Below, piece by piece: positions 1-13,337 of a DNA stretch of 64,000 nt. Each line of letters starts with the position of its first letter. Positions within the stretch are counted from its first letter, which is position 1. The stretch lies in the NCBI GenBank assembly GCA_020055645.1, contig CM034547.1, positions 64,515,884-64,579,883 of the forward strand. Direction: 5' to 3'. The position numbers and the translations under genes were made by a program. The notes under the pieces are model-generated. The model was given only the letters and a program-made list of their open reading frames with translations, was not told the DNA's origin and searched no databases. This DNA comes from Tomocerus qinae (lineage: Eukaryota > Arthropoda > Collembola > Entomobryomorpha > Tomoceridae).

Positions 1-2209
1 AGAGTGGATGTTTGTAGGTAGCCAGTTATTTATGTCCCGCTATCTTCTGTTGTGAGTGAAGGAGAATAACATGACTAATATCGTAGGGGTATGGGAAAAA
101 GTCAAGTATATGGGTGAAAGTCATTTCTCATGAAAATAGGTTTTTTACGGTGGTGTGAAGTGAATGATGCTTTTCACTGATGCCCGGAATAGAATGGAAT
201 GGCCATCACATATCATTTCATTTCACTAGACTGGACACCAACTCCACTCTCTCAAGCCCTCCAATGCTTCTCATACATACATTATGGCGTATACACAGGC
301 TGACCGGTTAAATCCAAGTACCATCTGCATTATTATTTTATATAGCTTTATACGCCTTGATTGTTGTGTACTGTATAGATATAGGGAGCTACAAGTAAAA
401 GTGTCTGTTCGGAATCCACTGACTATATCCAAGTTATGTATTAAGTAGCACTAAAGAGAAATGTCAATTGACCATACATAGAATAAAATGAGATTTGCCT
501 CTAGTGAGGGTTCCCTCTTGACAATTTCCGTCAATACCTCCCAAATAGCAGCACACAACCAACGATGTCCCATAGTAGCTACACTTATACTACGTTGCAT
601 AGTGTCACCATCCCACAGAACGGGTTACTTTGTGTGTGGAATCTTCTAGCTTAGCTATGTTCTCGGATTCTTGATACCCCTTCCTATGAAATAGCAAACC
701 CGACTGGAATTACATGTGTAAGACTGGGGATTATTGTCGATTGGTTTAGTAAGTTTATTCTGTTTTTAGTATATACGCATCCAATATAATATGTTTTGTT
801 ATTTGAACCTTGGTAAGCAATGCAATATTCATACAGGGGATGGATATGACAACCAACAAGGGTATTTGGATGTGAAAAGGAAATAGATATAGACAGAACA
901 ATAGCTTATGAGATACAAGATTCTATTTATTATTTCTTTCCCTGAACTCCACAATAATGTATAGGAAAGAGAAGGAAAGGAAAAACGTTTTTCACGAGCC
1001 ACTACTCTCCAATCTCATAACGAAAGGAAATAAAGCGATATCGGACGCAATCGAAACAGTGTCAAATGCATGCATTGTTCTTTACATTAAGCGCCCTTTG
1101 TTATTTTTATACATCGATTGTAGCAAGCAATTATAATTTTATTCTCAGCTATTCAGAGTTCAATATCCATTAATATTAGTCCCGTCTCATTTGAAATAGT
1201 TCCATAGAATTCATAATTAGATTGTTTTTAGTTATGTTCCGATTTAATAAGTAATTGCTACATTAGCATACGAATATATGCCATTATATACTAAAAGATT
1301 TTCCCAATCCCTTTTTTACAGTCAAAAGTAAATTAAATCGCAATAATTGCATGCATAATGAATTTTATTATAGCATATACGTCAGGACTTGAGATATCCC
1401 TACAGAATGTACCTTGATTTAATGATATTTGGGTCACAGAGCGTGATAGGTTATTATGGCTAAACAGCGCATTTCATATGCTTATTATTGATACGCTTAT
1501 TTAGCAAATGATTTCCAATTAAGAGAGAGTTCTGTTGGAGTTGTTTAATAAGAATATATTGGTGGCTCACGATCTCAGTCGAGGATAGTGGATCCTTTAA
1601 GAATAAAGTTCTTTATTTGCCTTTAAAATCCTTGTTTTTCAACAAAAATGCTTTTATGATGATGATTCACTTGAGTTGAGCCGAGCCGTGTCGGCAACAT
1701 TTCTTTGCTGCACTATTTCTAAATCCTTGAAACAATTACTGCACTGTGAAAACTGACAATGAGAGTTACATAGACATGTTTACTTGAGCAGTATAGAGAG
1801 GAGTCAGTATATCCACACGTATGGAGGAAACCTATTTCGTTAAACAACAATTCGACTACCTGACGATAAGACTGACTGGTTTGACTGCATAATGGATATA
1901 TGGTAAGTAGGCACTATTAGTTAAAAGGTTTATATTTCTGTGCAAACATCGCAGTAACCTCTATATTCTAATAGATGTTTATTTTATTGAAGTCACGACT
2001 CGACTGGACTCTTTGATATTGGATTTCTTACTTATCAAAAGTCATGAAAGCGTTTCTAATAATTTGTGAACTGTCAGTCACACGATTATTGCTGACTTGG
2101 GTTGAAAAATAATAAATATTTTGCAAGAACTACAGCAGGATATTTGACAAGCTGACGCACGAATTGGCAGTTGAATTCAATTTTCTGACATAATTTGATT
2201 GCTTATTGA

Positions 2210-2345
2210 CACATCTTTTAATCTTTGCCCATTTCGCATGATTCATTTCCAATTACAACAGATAATAATGCATTTTGATTAATCCCCCTTTTTCATTTGC
2301 TAGCCATACCTAATTAATTAATTGTGAAAGTCGCGAGCAATTCTG
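2210..2345. promoter_or_regulatory. Possible regulatory element with homeodomain-type sites
   Basis: This segment packs GATTAATCCC at 2277-2286 (a K50 homeodomain core of the Otx/Bicoid type) next to a run of overlapping TAATTA cores at 2311-2323. A GC-richer tail follows (GTGCGCGGGAC near 2357). The density and the change of composition resemble conserved developmental enhancers. TAAT cores are common by chance in AT-rich DNA, so this is inference only. Confidence 0.15.
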
Positions 2346-3106
2346 CATGCAGAAGGTGCGCGGGACACAGATTGCGTGAGTTTATATAAACAAACCAATG
2401 TTACACCAGAAGCTAATTTTTTTAGGTTAGAAAAACATGATAATCCATTTCTTAAATGCTTACTAAGCCTTATAGTGAAGTAGTGCAACAGAAGTCAAAA
2501 GGATTTAAGATTCATATAACTAACACTCTGTCTCAATTACTACAGAGGGACTTTGTCAAGTGAAAGCAAACAGAGAAGGGAAAGCGAAAAATGTACACTC
2601 TGCGGTTAGAAAATCAAATAAATTTGAAAGGAAGCTGCTGATGAGCCTTGATTGTTGCTGACAGTCGAACAGAAAGGAAATTCGTGGTTTCTACGGCAGA
2701 CTGGCTAATCCTAAGCTCTCTTTTTTTACCGACTTCCTTTTATGCACTCTCAATTCGGTTCACTAGCTACTCTTTTTAACATTGCATTAGCTTTGGTTGC
2801 GTTTTATTTTGTACCTATAAGGATGACATCCTCTCGTCCACTCTCAACACTAAATTACTTATAAATCGAAACTGAACGATATACCCATTTGTGTCCGTAT
2901 AGAAGAAGAGACACAAACGCCGCTAGAAACACGAATGAATGAGCTCGGCTTACTATTAAAGTAAACTAGCAATAAAAAAGTAAATCTATTTATAGGATTT
3001 GTCAACTTCTATCGCATTTCTTATTTCCTTGTATCTTTTAAAATGTGCTTGGGTTAGCTAGGATGAAAACACAGAATATATCTTGAACAATGCCAACACA
3101 TACACT

Positions 3107-3122
3107 TACATACATGTATGTA
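3107..3122. repeat. 16-bp perfect palindrome
   Basis: TACATACATGTATGTA reads the same on both strands. It sits in a run of TACATA-type words that recur through the window, so it may be a by-product of local low complexity. Confidence 0.8.
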
Positions 3123-4620
3123 CATATGCACATAATTGAATAAAAAGGCGACAGGAGCTACAGCAGTAGACTCTGACTATACCAACATCCACAAAGCAAG
3201 GAAAACCACTAATTTTATTTTGCTTGTTCTGTTCGTTTGCTTCCTTTGCGGGTAGGCTTTGATTGGAAGCTGCATAGAAAATCAAACTCAATCATCCAGT
3301 TACTTCTATCTGATCTGTCTCCTGCTTTACAGTATAAATGCATGCCTTGATAAATAAACTTCTTTTTATATCACTTTGTAGTTGACATACACATTCTGCC
3401 GCTGCATCTGTATCTGTACACACATATAGTTTCACATATACTTACTATGTCTTAGGATTTCAACAACTGTGTTATAACAGTAACACCAACAGTTCACCAT
3501 TCTTTTATATATTAGAATATATGCACTATAAAGCTCAAAACTTCGAGACCATTACCAACATAATTAGTAGGAAGAAACGAATAAAATATTACATAACAGG
3601 AAAATAGAGTAATAAGATTTTTTTTGTATTAAACCTGATTGAAATATTTTTAGGTTACTAATTTAAGTATATTTAATATAATTTAAAGGTTTTGCACACT
3701 TTGTAATGTTTTTATCGTTGAATTTCTCAAAATTTTGAAAGTTTAAAATGATTTTGTTCAAACTGTTGTATTTTTGACGAAGGATTTGTAGATCTAACAT
3801 TTTTTGCGTATAATTCAGTTCAGCCAGTAGCAAAGAAAGTGTGTTGAATTGACATAGCATTAGGCTGCAGTGGCAGAGAAAAGAATTTTAGTTTCCCTTT
3901 TGAATTTCCTCTGTATCACAATCATCCTTTCCTGCTCAGTTCACTTGACTCAGTCAATTCTATTCGGCCTTTTCCTTCTTCTTGATTACGCTCTATTTGA
4001 GGAAAAGATCATGGAAAAATTTACTCTCAGCTCTCCACAGTCAACTCAAGGGCACTCCGTAGTGGCACTAGGGGCACGTAACACACCCATATGTACATAC
4101 ATCATAACATAACCATCTCAGTCAATTCTATTCCCTTCCCTATTCTTCCGTACAAGTGAATGCACTCCTATTCCTTTACATTTCTTTTCCTCGAAATTTT
4201 TAGGGTTTTCCTATGATAAATCACACTGTCTCCTCTCCTGCTAGCATACCTAACCAAAATGCTTCCCTAATGTCGACACAGCTAATAAACTAACGCCAGA
4301 GCTAAGCCAACAGAATTTCCCAAGCAATCATCGCCCAAAATAACGACCACACCACCGACAGTGAAAATTCCTCTCTCCCACATATCTAAATGGCACTTTC
4401 TCTTTTCTCCTTAAACACAGTTGATTTTCAAAGTTAATTTCAATTGTGCTTTGGAAGCAGTAAATTTATAGCCTCAGGACAGTGAAATATTCACATTATT
4501 TTCCCAACAAAAATGTATAAATGTATGGTTGGTATTCCTAAATGGCATTTATAAGCCTAAATAGCCCTCGGCAAAATAATTACAATGAATTGCAAAATCA
4601 GAACGTAATGGAGTGAATTG

Positions 4621-4648
4621 TCATGACATATGACATGACACGTGTCAT
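4621..4648. repeat. Cluster of nested palindromes with a CACGTG E-box
   Basis: ATGACACGTGTCAT at 4635-4648 is a perfect 14-bp palindrome centred on the E-box CACGTG. Immediately before it lie CATATG (4627-4632, also an E-box form) and TCATGA (4621-4626). The pentamer TGACA or its complement occurs several times in about 30 bases. CACGTG is the core bound by bHLH and bHLH-zip dimers; binding here is inferred, not shown. Confidence 0.75.
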
Positions 4649-5225
4649 TATCTAATGTGCTACAAGTGACACCGGCTAATAAACGACTAATCATAAGGGA
4701 ATGATGGGGTTGCATTTCCGGTCTCATTTGATAGTATTTCAACGAGTAAATCACTAGGATGAGTATATATAGCATATGCTAATGACTATGTACATTTGTA
4801 CCAGTTGAGACGTCAGTCTATTATTTCATCACCCCCTGTACACACATAGAAGTACTAAATATATCTATGAAATTATGTAATGTAGCTAGCATGGGGGAGT
4901 ACCCAATTCAGTATACTACTTTTCTAACACGCTATGGTAATTTATGGACTACTGATAGAGTTTATGTGTAGTTATATAAAATAGAACTCCAGTGATTGCT
5001 TACTTAACCTTCTGCTTGCTTGCTCTAGTAATATCTCAATAGAATAATGACTGGGCGTGAGTTGTGTGTATCTGTATGACATGCATGTAGCCATTCAACT
5101 ACGGGTGTTCATTTTAGTCTGAGACAAAGCTAAATTGACTTGACTATTGTATACTCTCCAGTTTAATCCGATTTTCATTTACATCGGAGCATTAATACCC
5201 ATTATTTGATTCCGTATGAATTAAC

Positions 5226-5302
5226 TCATCCCTTTCATTTCAGTCCTCTTGTTCTCGTCCTCTTTTCACTTCTCTCTCCCTCTAATCTAATACTCCTCCA
5301 GA
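5226..5302 (+). other. Polypyrimidine tract
   Basis: About 75 bases are strongly C/T-biased on the plus strand and end in CTCCAG. They could serve as a 3' splice-site tract. The following bases give no sustained open frame, so no exon is called. Confidence 0.5.
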
Positions 5303-5420
5303 TGAAGTTAGCTTAGGTATGTAAATATTCAGAGCAAGGACAGGGACTCAGCTTCAAATCATGCAAATTCATATATTTAATATAGATGTACATAATACTT
5401 CTACTCAAATGCATATCTTT

Positions 5421-5439
5421 TATAGCTATACTAGTATAG
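5421..5439. repeat. Overlapping perfect palindromes
   Basis: TATAGCTATA (5421-5430) overlaps CTATACTAGTATAG (5426-5439). Both are perfect. They form a short AT-rich self-complementary block with no other context. Confidence 0.75.
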
Positions 5440-8400
5440 ATATGTATTATAGTGAAATAACTAAGAGTGTCTTATACTGTAAAAACATTCCCATAGTAGA
5501 TTTACTGGGAAATTCTACTGGCCAATGAAAATGTTGTCCCAAGATGAGAAGACAAATCTTATTATTTATTCCGCCTTTTTTGCAACATTTTTAAAAACAA
5601 CAAATTTATTTTTTGCTTATCTAGGCTAATGCACTTTCAAAAGGATGACAAGTTTAAATAAATAAAAGCTGTAGATACTCGAAAAGGTGTAGTTTTGATT
5701 AGAACTACTCAACCGGAAATAGAAATTATTAACACAGCATTCGCACTGCAATTTTACCCAGACATTTCGTTTTTGTACAATCAGTTGTAAAATATTAGCT
5801 TTTTCGTCCTTTCCTTTCAGTAAAGTTATCGTTCTATGCATCAGAGTAGGCAAGCGAATCTAGCGAAACGGTTTATTATAATGCATTCATATCTGTACGT
5901 TTCCTCTATGAGTTTTTCAATTTCCTCGCACGGTGCATGTACAAATAGACGCACATTGCATAACTACCAAGTTAACATAAAAGTGGAGGTGGAGATAAAA
6001 TGGTTGAAACTAGAGTCTAAGAGAGGATGGGACAAGACAAATGTAGAAATTCAATGGTTTTCCTTTTCCTGAGACATTCCTTCATCTGCCAAGTGTAAAC
6101 TGAATACTCTATCACATTTTTCACAGATGTTGACTTCAGGACATGTGTCCCACATATCAAATCAATTTTGTAAATCTGACTGGTCCATCTGATCACGTCC
6201 GCAGCACCAGCTCATCTTGACAAACCAATTTATTACATTACTACGTTCTTCCTTTAGAAATTACAATGCTATGCACCAAAGAAATATCCAAACACAGCAC
6301 AAGGCTCTCTTCTAATTCTAACCGTAAGCGTCATGTTTTCCTTCTGTATGTGTACGTAGATAGGTACTTGATACACACAGTGCATGTAGCACAGAATTTT
6401 GTTCCTCCTGTTCATCTATCTAACTACTGCAGCAGCGTTTTCTACGTAATATACACAGCAGTCCATATGTACGGAGAAAACGTTCATTTCGTTAGACGAG
6501 TTGAGGACGTGACCCATTAGTTACAGATACAACACGTCGTATTCGTACGTGGTGATGCTCACAGAAGATGAGTTGAACGGGTGGTTGAGCTGAGGGAGAG
6601 CGTTTACTTAACTCAACCCAAATTATGATTTTACAATGACTACATCTAAATGCGTGCAATTTTAATCCAAACAAAAGTCGCCAACACATTTTTAGTAGAA
6701 CAATTGATCACTGAACCTATAGAAAATTATAACTATCAATTAAACTACACCAACGAATTGCAATAGGTCACTAAGTCCAATAAAAAGATATTTCTGCCTT
6801 TCATTATCCAGATAACCTGCTGGAGCATATAAATGAAGACTCTTAAAAAATATAATCACAGTAATATATAATAGTACTACTATGGCTTCCTAAAGAGAAA
6901 AATTGAAGAGAAAGTAAAATTTAAATCTTGTAAAGGAATTATCTAAATGCACTTCTGACTTCCTTTTACACTACTTGATTAGATTTTGTAATATGCTTGT
7001 CTATCTACTTAAAGTACTGGCGCTGGGACACAATAATACCATGTGTATGATATTTGGATATTACACAGCACCATTGCAAGATAGATCTATGAGTTATCAC
7101 CTGCAATAACATTTTAATAGATCCATTTAGCTAAATACCAAGGAAAATTCGGGTTTAAAATAGCGGAGCCACACAGGGAGAGAGACTAGATAGGAGATCT
7201 AGAAAAGTCTGACAATAAGTGAGACTACTTTCATTTCACGAATGAATGGGACTTGTGCAAATAGAATACAAAAGTAAGAAAAAGTGGGGAAGACGTGACG
7301 GATGTTCTACATGGAATATTGACTGAATGAATGGGATGCAAAATGGCTGCTCTGGGCATGCAAATGAAATCTTCAGAGACATGTCGGAATGTCAATAACA
7401 TTCAGAAACGCGTTCTCTCACTTATCCTACTCCTTCACTTCCAACTCGAATTTCCTAACTTATTGTTAAACGGTAGTCTAATGCACTTAGGACTACCACC
7501 GCACTTAGAATAGAACACACGTCCACCACTATTAATAGAACTAGAAATATATACTTAACATAAGATTTTAACTAGAAGTACTTTCAATATACAACCAAAC
7601 CAATCATATCCAAAAAACTGATAATCTACCTATAGGGAATAGATTACATTAAATAATGCACATGCATAAAAATATTATAAATATCAATTTGCAGCACAAA
7701 ATAATATTTCAATCGTTTACTGAAGGACGGCCAGAAAAATTAGTGTAAAATATGATGGTGATTCGAGCATTAATAAAAATGTTACAATTTCACATACACG
7801 GTGGTATAATATATTTAGTTGTACAGTGGAATAGTAACTGTATTTACTTAGACATTGTAGACATTGTAAAAAATCCATTAAAGTACAGGTTAGACATTAG
7901 TGCTAGTTCCCTTGAGCCCGTAGAGTTCCCATTAAGTCGTGACCCACAACTCGATAAAATAGTAATCAAATTACATTATAGAGCTATTTAGATTGGTCAT
8001 TACTGCAGAATAATGTAGGGAAGTTGGAAAGAAGACGAAGATCATAAATAAGGAGGCAAAACATCGGAGTACACAAATGGAGAGAGCAGGGTACAGGGTG
8101 TGCAGACTTATTGGTACTCTGGGCAGGAGTCGGTCGGAGTGAAAAATGAGTCTGAATATATAAAGGTGCTTGGCTTGACTTCGTTTGGTTAGCTTTGGCT
8201 TGAAATATTCCCTTGATATGAGAAGATGTGTCTTTGAGGAGGATGGATGCAGCATTCGTTCCTTGAAGAAGGAAAATAATCATTTGCTCTCAGTCTGGCG
8301 AACTTTGAGCTACTGACTACTATTTTCTATACGTACAAAAGATCCATGCTTTCCTACCAGATATAATTCATAGCTCTAGACTGTACTCTACTGCTACACA

Positions 8401-8665
8401 CCTAAGTACTACTCGTTAGTTGCTACGAAATGGAATTCTCTTACCAATCCAACAAACACACATCCAACAAATACCGATCCAAAGTGCCAATAGGTGTTTT
8501 AGCAATGCGTTCTTCACTTCAGGATGATTCTCCTATAGCACAGACTCCTTGTATCTAAATCTATAGATGCCCACCTTTTCCAGATACTTCCTATAGGAAA
8601 TTCCACTTGGCCAACCTACAGTATAGACAGACTCAGGCAACATATAGGGAGTGCATATAGACTGA

Positions 8666-9118
8666 GTGCAATTCGTGTGTAAGCGAGTAAAGGAGAAAAT
8701 GCTTGAAAAGAGAAGTCAGAGTGAGAAGATGTGGAAAGGAAGGAGCGACCGAATCCGAAGAGTCATTTCCCAAAACCTATTCCACTCTGAGGGGCTCTTT
8801 GGCACACACCTTTGCATACAAATTAGACTACAACCAACATTGCACATCACGACAAGACTCAAGCCCACTATACACACGGCGGCAGATATATCTTACCAAG
8901 TGTTACGCCTCTTTTGGGTTCCAGCATCACTACTACTACAACGCTTACTATATATTTACTGCCCAGTGAATAGCTTCATACTTAGGAAGGTATACCCTAC
9001 TCCATGTAGCATCAATTCACTTGAGCAATGCAATGCAAACAAACACTATTTTCTCGCACATCACCAATTTCTTGATGAACGCACGGAAAAGTTCCTCTCA
9101 GCTATTTCAATAAAATAA
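8666..9118 (+). other. Longest open frame, probably not a gene
   Basis: This frame opens at a GTG right after a TGA and runs 150 codons. The N-terminal third is rich in lysine, arginine and glutamate; the rest is mixed, with a leucine-rich stretch around residues 83-95. An AAG|GTATAC donor-like site lies near 8990. There is no ATG start in good context, no strong acceptor and no recognisable domain. One frame of this length in 64 kb of AT-rich DNA is within chance expectation. A terminal or internal exon cannot be excluded. Confidence 0.1.
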
Positions 9119-12100
9119 ACCTTTGAACAATTTCATATCAATCCTAAATTCTAAGTCTCCTACTGTCCTTTGAAAGGATTGTGTTATCTATCTAATAATG
9201 TGGTTTTCTATAAAAAATAATTATTTTTTACTTGTAATTGGCATTTATTTGTAGCCATAAACACTCAGCTTGGCATAACAAATGCCAAATGTTGCAATGC
9301 AGAAGTCTACAATACAATTCTGCAATAAGTGTTGTGTAAAAGGATGAGGAGGTGTGAGACATGAAAGTAAATGTAAATGCATAAATTGAAGGGTGGTTGT
9401 GGGCATAACTAGCGATAAATGTTAGCTAAAATAAATAAAAAGAGATGAAAAATGGCTTTTAGGTCCTTTATACTTTATCTTCGGTTTGATTTTATCTGGA
9501 AATAGGCAAGTCCACGTCTACGCAATAAATATGTTCTTGGTCCGCAGCACTGTAAAGTTACACCGACAATAATTTGAGGTAAAATACAAGCTTGGAGCAC
9601 ACGACAAACACGAGTTAGAGGAAAGCAAGGGAAAATGTTATCTGTAAGTAAGTGCGAAGAGAGGAGAGGAATATTATTAGGCAGGGGGATGTAAAATCTT
9701 AGGAGTTTTACAACATCTCGGTGGTTTTCGCTCCCATAAAGAACAGGCATATCTCTCTGTCACAATATGCAAATAAAAATTGTTTTCAAGTGTAAGATCA
9801 AGGGAGGAGAGAGGGAGATAATCATCTCATCTCCTTCCTGTTCTTCTCCGTCTACTCAAAGACTCCAACCCAAAGTTAACTGCTACGCGGCATGTGTGTG
9901 GTGTATCTGCACTTCATCCATCTTTCGTTGCTTTTAACTTTTTACCACGTCTTGGCTGCACTCGACACTTCACTATATTATTAATACCAAGCAAGTCAGA
10001 GGCTAATAATCATGCGATGTATATCTACATTAAGTAGTATGCTCTTCTATCACATAGTTTTCACTGTCAATCTCCTTTTCTGAAGCCTACCAGAGTGTAA
10101 AAAGGTAATCCGCAAAGAACGGAATAAAATCTACCCCAAACAAACAATCAACGAAGAATAACACATTTTAGTACTTTACTTCAGAATGCAAACACAGATT
10201 TTCCATTTGCCCCAAAATTCTTTGATGTTTGTGATTTATGCTGAAAACAGTGTACTGGTACAGTAAGTTAAGTACATGAATGAGTTACAAATAAACAACC
10301 CAAGTTACTGGATGCAGATAAAATGCCCACGTCAAAATTCCCATAGTGCACAAGAAATAAATACACAACTTGCACTTGGGGAAAAGGTAGTACACCAAAC
10401 AAAACAGGACAGGCACAGGACAAGGCAGAACGAGTAACTTATTTTCGTGAAACTTGATTTCGTATTTTTATCTCGTTAACATTGCATTGGATTAAATTGT
10501 GTGTTCCTTGAAATCTAATAGGATAGGAGTTTTTCAGTGTAGTAATTTAAACAAATATTGTAGTATGTTGTATAGATATTTATAATTGTAAAAATCTAAT
10601 GCAGGTATCATGTACCTTGTGTGTTTTTTGTTAACGCTATTTGATTGGAGATGTAGCTATTACCCCTAGATGTACTTTTGCAGTGCTATAGGGAACCTCT
10701 GTGTTCAAAGAGATAACCGAACAGATATTTCTAAGTGGCTGTCGGAGGTAGATACTACATATACATAATATATTTTATACTGCATGTAAGAGTTACTTAT
10801 AGTAGGTAATGCATAACTTTCAAAGCCTATAAGGACAACAGTTAGAGAACACAGTAAGTAAAGTAATCACAATACAATCAGTCAAGTCAGGTTACCTACT
10901 GCGGTGCTACTCTAATCTCTGTGCTTCTTCAGAGAACAAGACAAGTTCACGAAATGTGCATGTTTAATTTACTGACTTGCACAGAATGACATATAGCTCT
11001 CGCTGACTTGCTAACACAACAGGCAATGATAGAAAAATAAAAGATATCTAATCTCTGCACTCTTACACACTGCTTCTTACTAGAACACTACTGATATGAT
11101 GTGTAGTGTGATGTGCCTACATGCTCCAAAAGTAAATATAAATCTACGATGAGGACGACTAAAGATAACAAGATTCCTATGTGCATGAATTTAGTATTTG
11201 GAGACTACGCTAGAAACTTTAACTATGTATACGCCGGATTTGCTATTCAACTCGTCGCCATTACACGCGATATAATTTATTAGTATCAAAAGTCATGCGA
11301 AATGTGCATGAATGTTTTTTCCGAGCATACTTCTTTTTTTGCTCTGAAAGAAGACACTTTTTCTTCCTAGCTACTTAACTCTTACAAAGGAGGGATATCA
11401 AATCCGCAGAAAGACCTCTAACAACAAGTGGGATTCTCTCATTGTCAAGACGGGCCACAGATAAGTAATATATTATCCTCTGCACCATTTCTATATGCAA
11501 CAATGCGAATTTCAAATACATTTCTTTCGCATTTACACAAGAACTCTCTCATTTCTCATTGTAAAGACAGGAGACTACAGATACGTGTAACTACAGTACA
11601 CCACAGGCTCGTTCTTCCATCTACACATTTTATGCACAGGTGATGTGATCTAGGCAGGTGAAGTGTAGATTGGAATCAACTTTACTTATTTACAACTTGA
11701 GACGTAGGGTCACGGAGATAGATACACATGTGCATGTACGTAAATTGGATTGCGCTGATTTATTAGCACTTGACATCTTGACAAACGTGGCGTGGGTCGC
11801 CTCGTGCACCGTGCAGTGTCACCATTATCTATTACCTTTACAAATATTTGTAATCACTACCTTAGTGTTTACAGTTTAAAAACTCCTTACTCTTGCAGCT
11901 ACACTGACATTAATCAACAAAAAAGGTACATTATAAATATGCGTACACACACCTTCTCTGCTAGTAGATCCTCTTTGCAGCAATCTCTCTTGTATTTACT
12001 CAAGACAAACTGCTGCTGACAAGAATTGAATCTTTGAAAGCTGTCGATAGGTTGGAATTTTGGAATTGCAATCAATTTGCCAATCAGTATCCATTCAGGG

Positions 12101-13232
12101 ATTTAAAAATGCAGTGTGAAGGAGAATCGACAACAGAAATTAATTAATTTTAAAGAAAGCTGAATAAGTTGCCGTTAGTAGAGGATAAGGAAACCTGCTT
12201 CCATTTCAATCTACTATCTACCTTTACTTCGGCAATCACTACAAAACACTCAGTAGTTGAAGGGACTTCAATAGAAGTTATAAATCTCGTTTGACGTACT
12301 TTGTAAATATTAAACAAACAAAGCATCGGACTGCTGCTGTATTTCCCCATGTAACCTACCCATGTTCTGACTTTGCGTGTCATGTCATGTCAGCCATAGG
12401 TTACTGTAGTGCAGTATTATTCAATTGGCTCATGCACTGTACTACTTTCTGGCCATAATGAACGTAATAATGTTACATTTAAGTATACTGGTGAGTTTAT
12501 CAGTTATAAGCACAGTCCGATACTTAGTACGAGTCTAGTGGCAATATCTATGGTCATGCAATGTAAGAAACAAACGTAACGCCATGTTACTGAAGACAAG
12601 CTAGAAGTCTGCTAAAAGCGGCTGATGAGAGATTTGATTTATACGAAGAACTAAAACACAATCGGCAACCCATTAATTCTCCTCAAGAGTACAAAAGAAT
12701 GGACTGCTCAAGAAAAGCTTCTTCAGAGACTTCTTTGAGTAATCGTACGTTTCTATCTGAACCAGGCAAAAGTTTATCGTTTCAATTCCAGTTTCTGAGA
12801 GTAAGTCATTTCAGTCGCTTCTTTTGAACTTAACTTCTCTTCGTTCACTTACTATACTTCTTACACACACTTAGTTACAATCAGTCAAGTCACCTTGCTA
12901 TATACCTCAGCCAAAATATCTTTTCACAATGATACAATCTTGTTAGTAGCTTTTACATATGTACAGATAGCATTACGAATAATTTATTAATACGATTTAG
13001 TTATATAGATAAAATTATATCACCATTTACTCTTCTGGTGGAACCTGAAAGGTCAATCTAAATATTCAAATGTGTAACAGGGAGATGTAGTAATAGTCTC
13101 TGAGCATATTTATGTACATGGGGTGCAGGTACATTTGAATAGGGACAGGTAGGAAAAGTCAGAGCAGGTAATAAGTACAGCCAAGCCGTCTATCAACTTC
13201 CCAACTGCTACAAATTATCTCGTGGTATTTAC
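9119..13232. other. Non-coding stretch, no supported gene
   Basis: I found no convincing gene. A good pyrimidine-rich acceptor on the minus strand near 9645-9670 (ending in CTTACTTACAG) opens a frame to about 9475, but no donor or partner exon was found. A minus-strand frame at 12150-12383 is moderately protein-like with a possible donor GTACGT, again without a good acceptor. The word ACAATCAGTCAAGTCA occurs at 10874-10889 and again at 12877-12892. Confidence 0.55.
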
Positions 13233-13337
13233 CTGTCAATTGTTCCACACTTACTGATTGCATTACTACATCCACAGAGAAGTACAGCAAGACTAATCTT
13301 CTGTCCAATTGTTTTCTGCTCCTTTGCCTCCAATGAT
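13233..13337 (-). CDS. Candidate internal exon, unknown product
   Basis: On the minus strand an AG (ending AATACAG) precedes a 105-base open segment that ends at ACAG|GTAAAT. One frame is open throughout, entering and leaving in phase 1, and begins HWRQRSRKQLDRR after the split codon. That basic start is followed by a hydrophobic run (LVLLYFSVDVV). Composition is GC-richer than its surroundings. The acceptor lacks a pyrimidine tract, which is the main weakness. No family is recognised, and it may be a pseudo-exon. Confidence 0.18.

Larger units (their letters stand above)
1..8665. other. Non-coding stretch, no supported gene
   Basis: No frame here combines useful length with convincing splice sites or a recognisable product. 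The stretch holds several short palindromes, a pyrimidine tract and one motif-rich segment, each listed separately. A weak minus-strand exon-like segment near 3185-3270 (upstream sequence ending CTATGCAG, then a lysine- and asparagine-rich frame) was seen but not called. The stretch reads as intergenic or intronic DNA. Confidence 0.6.

Noticed and set aside
9475-9750. Minus-strand terminal exon after a strong pyrimidine-rich acceptor
   Set aside because: No poly(A) hexamer follows closely and no upstream partner exon was found. The same bases read as a GTAAGTAAG donor on the plus strand, so the signal is ambiguous.
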